A stretch of 64,000 bases of DNA, from the NCBI GenBank assembly GCA_035079385.1, contig JAVHKY010000056.1, positions 2,480,001 to 2,544,000 of the forward strand, read 5' to 3'. Under the pieces are notes generated by a model that saw only the letters and a list, made by a program, of their open reading frames with translations, was not told where the DNA came from and ran no database searches. Both the position numbers and the translations under genes were made by a program. Source of the stretch: Aspidiotus rigidus (Eukaryota; Arthropoda; Insecta; Hemiptera; Diaspididae). This document shows, in pieces, positions 62,831 through 64,000 of the stretch; the stretch's first letter is position 1, and each line of letters starts with the position of its first letter.

Positions 62831-62886
62831 CTTTTCTTTACACACATACAATAACGCCGTTTATCCTACTCGATTTACGGGAACTA

Positions 62887-63018
62887 CAGTCTGTTCCATG
62901 AGAGTTTGGTATTATAAATCACGGGGAACCCGCATTCCATTCGCATTCTGTAACGTTAAATAAGCAGTGACATGGGTTGCCTATCGTTTATAATACCAAA
63001 CTCTCGTGGAACAGACTG
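62887..63018. mobile_element. MITE with 32-33-bp terminal inverted repeats and TA flanks
   Basis: CAGTCTGTTCCATGAGAGTT (62887) to TATTATAAA is repeated in reverse complement ending AACTCTCGTGGAACAGACTG (63018), with one mismatch in the first 20. TA is present on both sides. 132 bp. A Tc1/mariner-type MITE. Confidence 0.85.
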
Positions 63019-63024
63019 TAAGCG

Positions 63025-63586
63025 CTTCGTTTTGTAGGCGAAACGACGCTCCGTGAATGCGCGTCGTTGTAGCGTCAAAATCAGTACTGCGCATGTGCAA
63101 AGGGTAGGTATGAATTTTCATATCTACTCTTGGTGAGAAATGAATATGCGCGGGTAACAAAACTACTAGGCTTTTTCATCGCGTAAAGAAAAACGTTATG
63201 TGCAACACGGTCGAGAAAGCATTTCTCAACACTGTGCAAATATCAACCCTTGCCTTTGGCTTGTGTTGCTAACTTCGCACTTGATGAGAAATGGCTTCTT
63301 TTTCTCCCTTGTTACACAAATAACTTACTATTTCTGTGACTCCTTAAATGCTAACTAAGGTGGAGCGGAAGGCTCAATGACGAATAGGTTCATCGTTTGA
63401 GGTCTTTATTATATCTTCAATTTTTAATACTTAAAAATTCCTCACATTTTGTACAAATATGAAAATATTTTTAAGAAATGTAAAAAATATGAAATATCCT
63501 CAAAACTAGGCAACTTGCGGTACCCGCTGTTTCCCCCCACGTCTACATGGAGAGCTCAGATGTACTTTGAAATATCATATTTCAAC

Positions 63587-63623
<37 letters not shown>

Positions 63624-64000
63624 TAAGCAATTCTAACAGAATGTTGCTACAACAATGCAATAACACAAGAAACAATGATAACAATAACATTATATTTCGC
63701 TGAGATCGTTACTACTCGAAAATCATTTTGAAAATCTGATCCTGAACAATGTATTTGGTCTAGAGATAAGAGAAACCGCAATTTTTACCTATTTTTCACA
63801 AAAATTGGAAAATAATGAAATTTTCAATTGCTAGTTTTACAGAAGGGGAGGAACTTCGGAACCTCAAAAGTCGGCCCCTCACTCCTCCTATAACGAATTC
63901 CGAGAGGCTCCCCATCTCTAAAATCGTCTTTTGGTATCATTGCCTACCATACTAATTTTCATGCATCTATCACTAAGAGCCACTTTTTCTCTAAAGTTCA
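63025..64000. other. No gene recognised
   Basis: Unique AT-rich sequence with the poly(T) run at 63588. No HMG-box continuation is seen. Confidence 0.3.
63588..63621. repeat. Poly(T) tract
   Basis: About 34 consecutive T. A minus-strand retroposon tail is possible; no body recognised. Confidence 0.9.

Overview
This is AT-rich animal nuclear DNA, most likely from an insect and tentatively a hemipteran (AT-rich, many TAGGTA/TACCTA-type tracts, insect-like promoter motifs). There are no operons, no dense genes and no rRNA or tRNA that I can recognise. The only host gene I can defend is one exon of a SoxB-group HMG-box transcription factor at 50047-50261 (+). It starts at an ATG fixed by an upstream in-frame stop and ends in a canonical splice donor inside the HMG box. 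Its next exon is not found before base 64000. The CpG-richer stretch at about 49.2-50.0 kb is the likely promoter/5' UTR.

Nearly everything else recognisable is decayed mobile DNA. Penelope-like elements (PLEs) dominate: a 5'-truncated copy with an open GIY-YIG reading frame at 12.3-13.4 kb (+), a broken relative of the same family at 58.9-60.0 kb (-), a different full-layout but decayed copy at 41.9-43.6 kb (+), and two convergent-family fragments lying back to back at 55.0-55.65 kb (-) and 55.8-56.5 kb (+). Other debris: two pieces of a non-LTR retrotransposon (7.6-8.7 kb and 34.15-34.54 kb), a frameshifted hAT/KIAA1586-like gene with a probable intron (34.6-36.64 kb, -), a KRBA2-like integrase fragment (22.56-23.16 kb, -), a Helitron N-terminal fragment (44.2-44.66 kb, -) and two LTR-like repeats (6.93-7.25 and 19.89-20.24 kb).

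Foldbacks and repeats form the third layer: a perfect 66-bp-arm foldback at 6293-6463, nested palindromes at 16.66-16.83 kb, a 2.8-kb imperfect inverted repeat at 28.9-31.7 kb, a 570-bp foldback at 18.85-19.42 kb, TA-flanked MITEs at 56.65 and 62.89 kb, and a dispersed family with a satellite-like core of about 50 bp (3.6, 39.4, 45.5, 46.5 and 62.6 kb).

The most interesting signal is a short structured motif, CTGANGAT - hairpin stem - CGAA(A). It recurs in PLE tails (13.27, 58.99, 55.07 kb) and, without any PLE protein nearby, in the loops or stems of foldbacks (6.36, 16.76 kb). The sequence outside the stem is conserved while the stem changes in compensating pairs. It resembles the hammerhead ribozyme core known from PLEs, with one extra base before stem II. 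It may mark a non-autonomous PLE-derived family. The long stretches between these features hold no gene that I can support.
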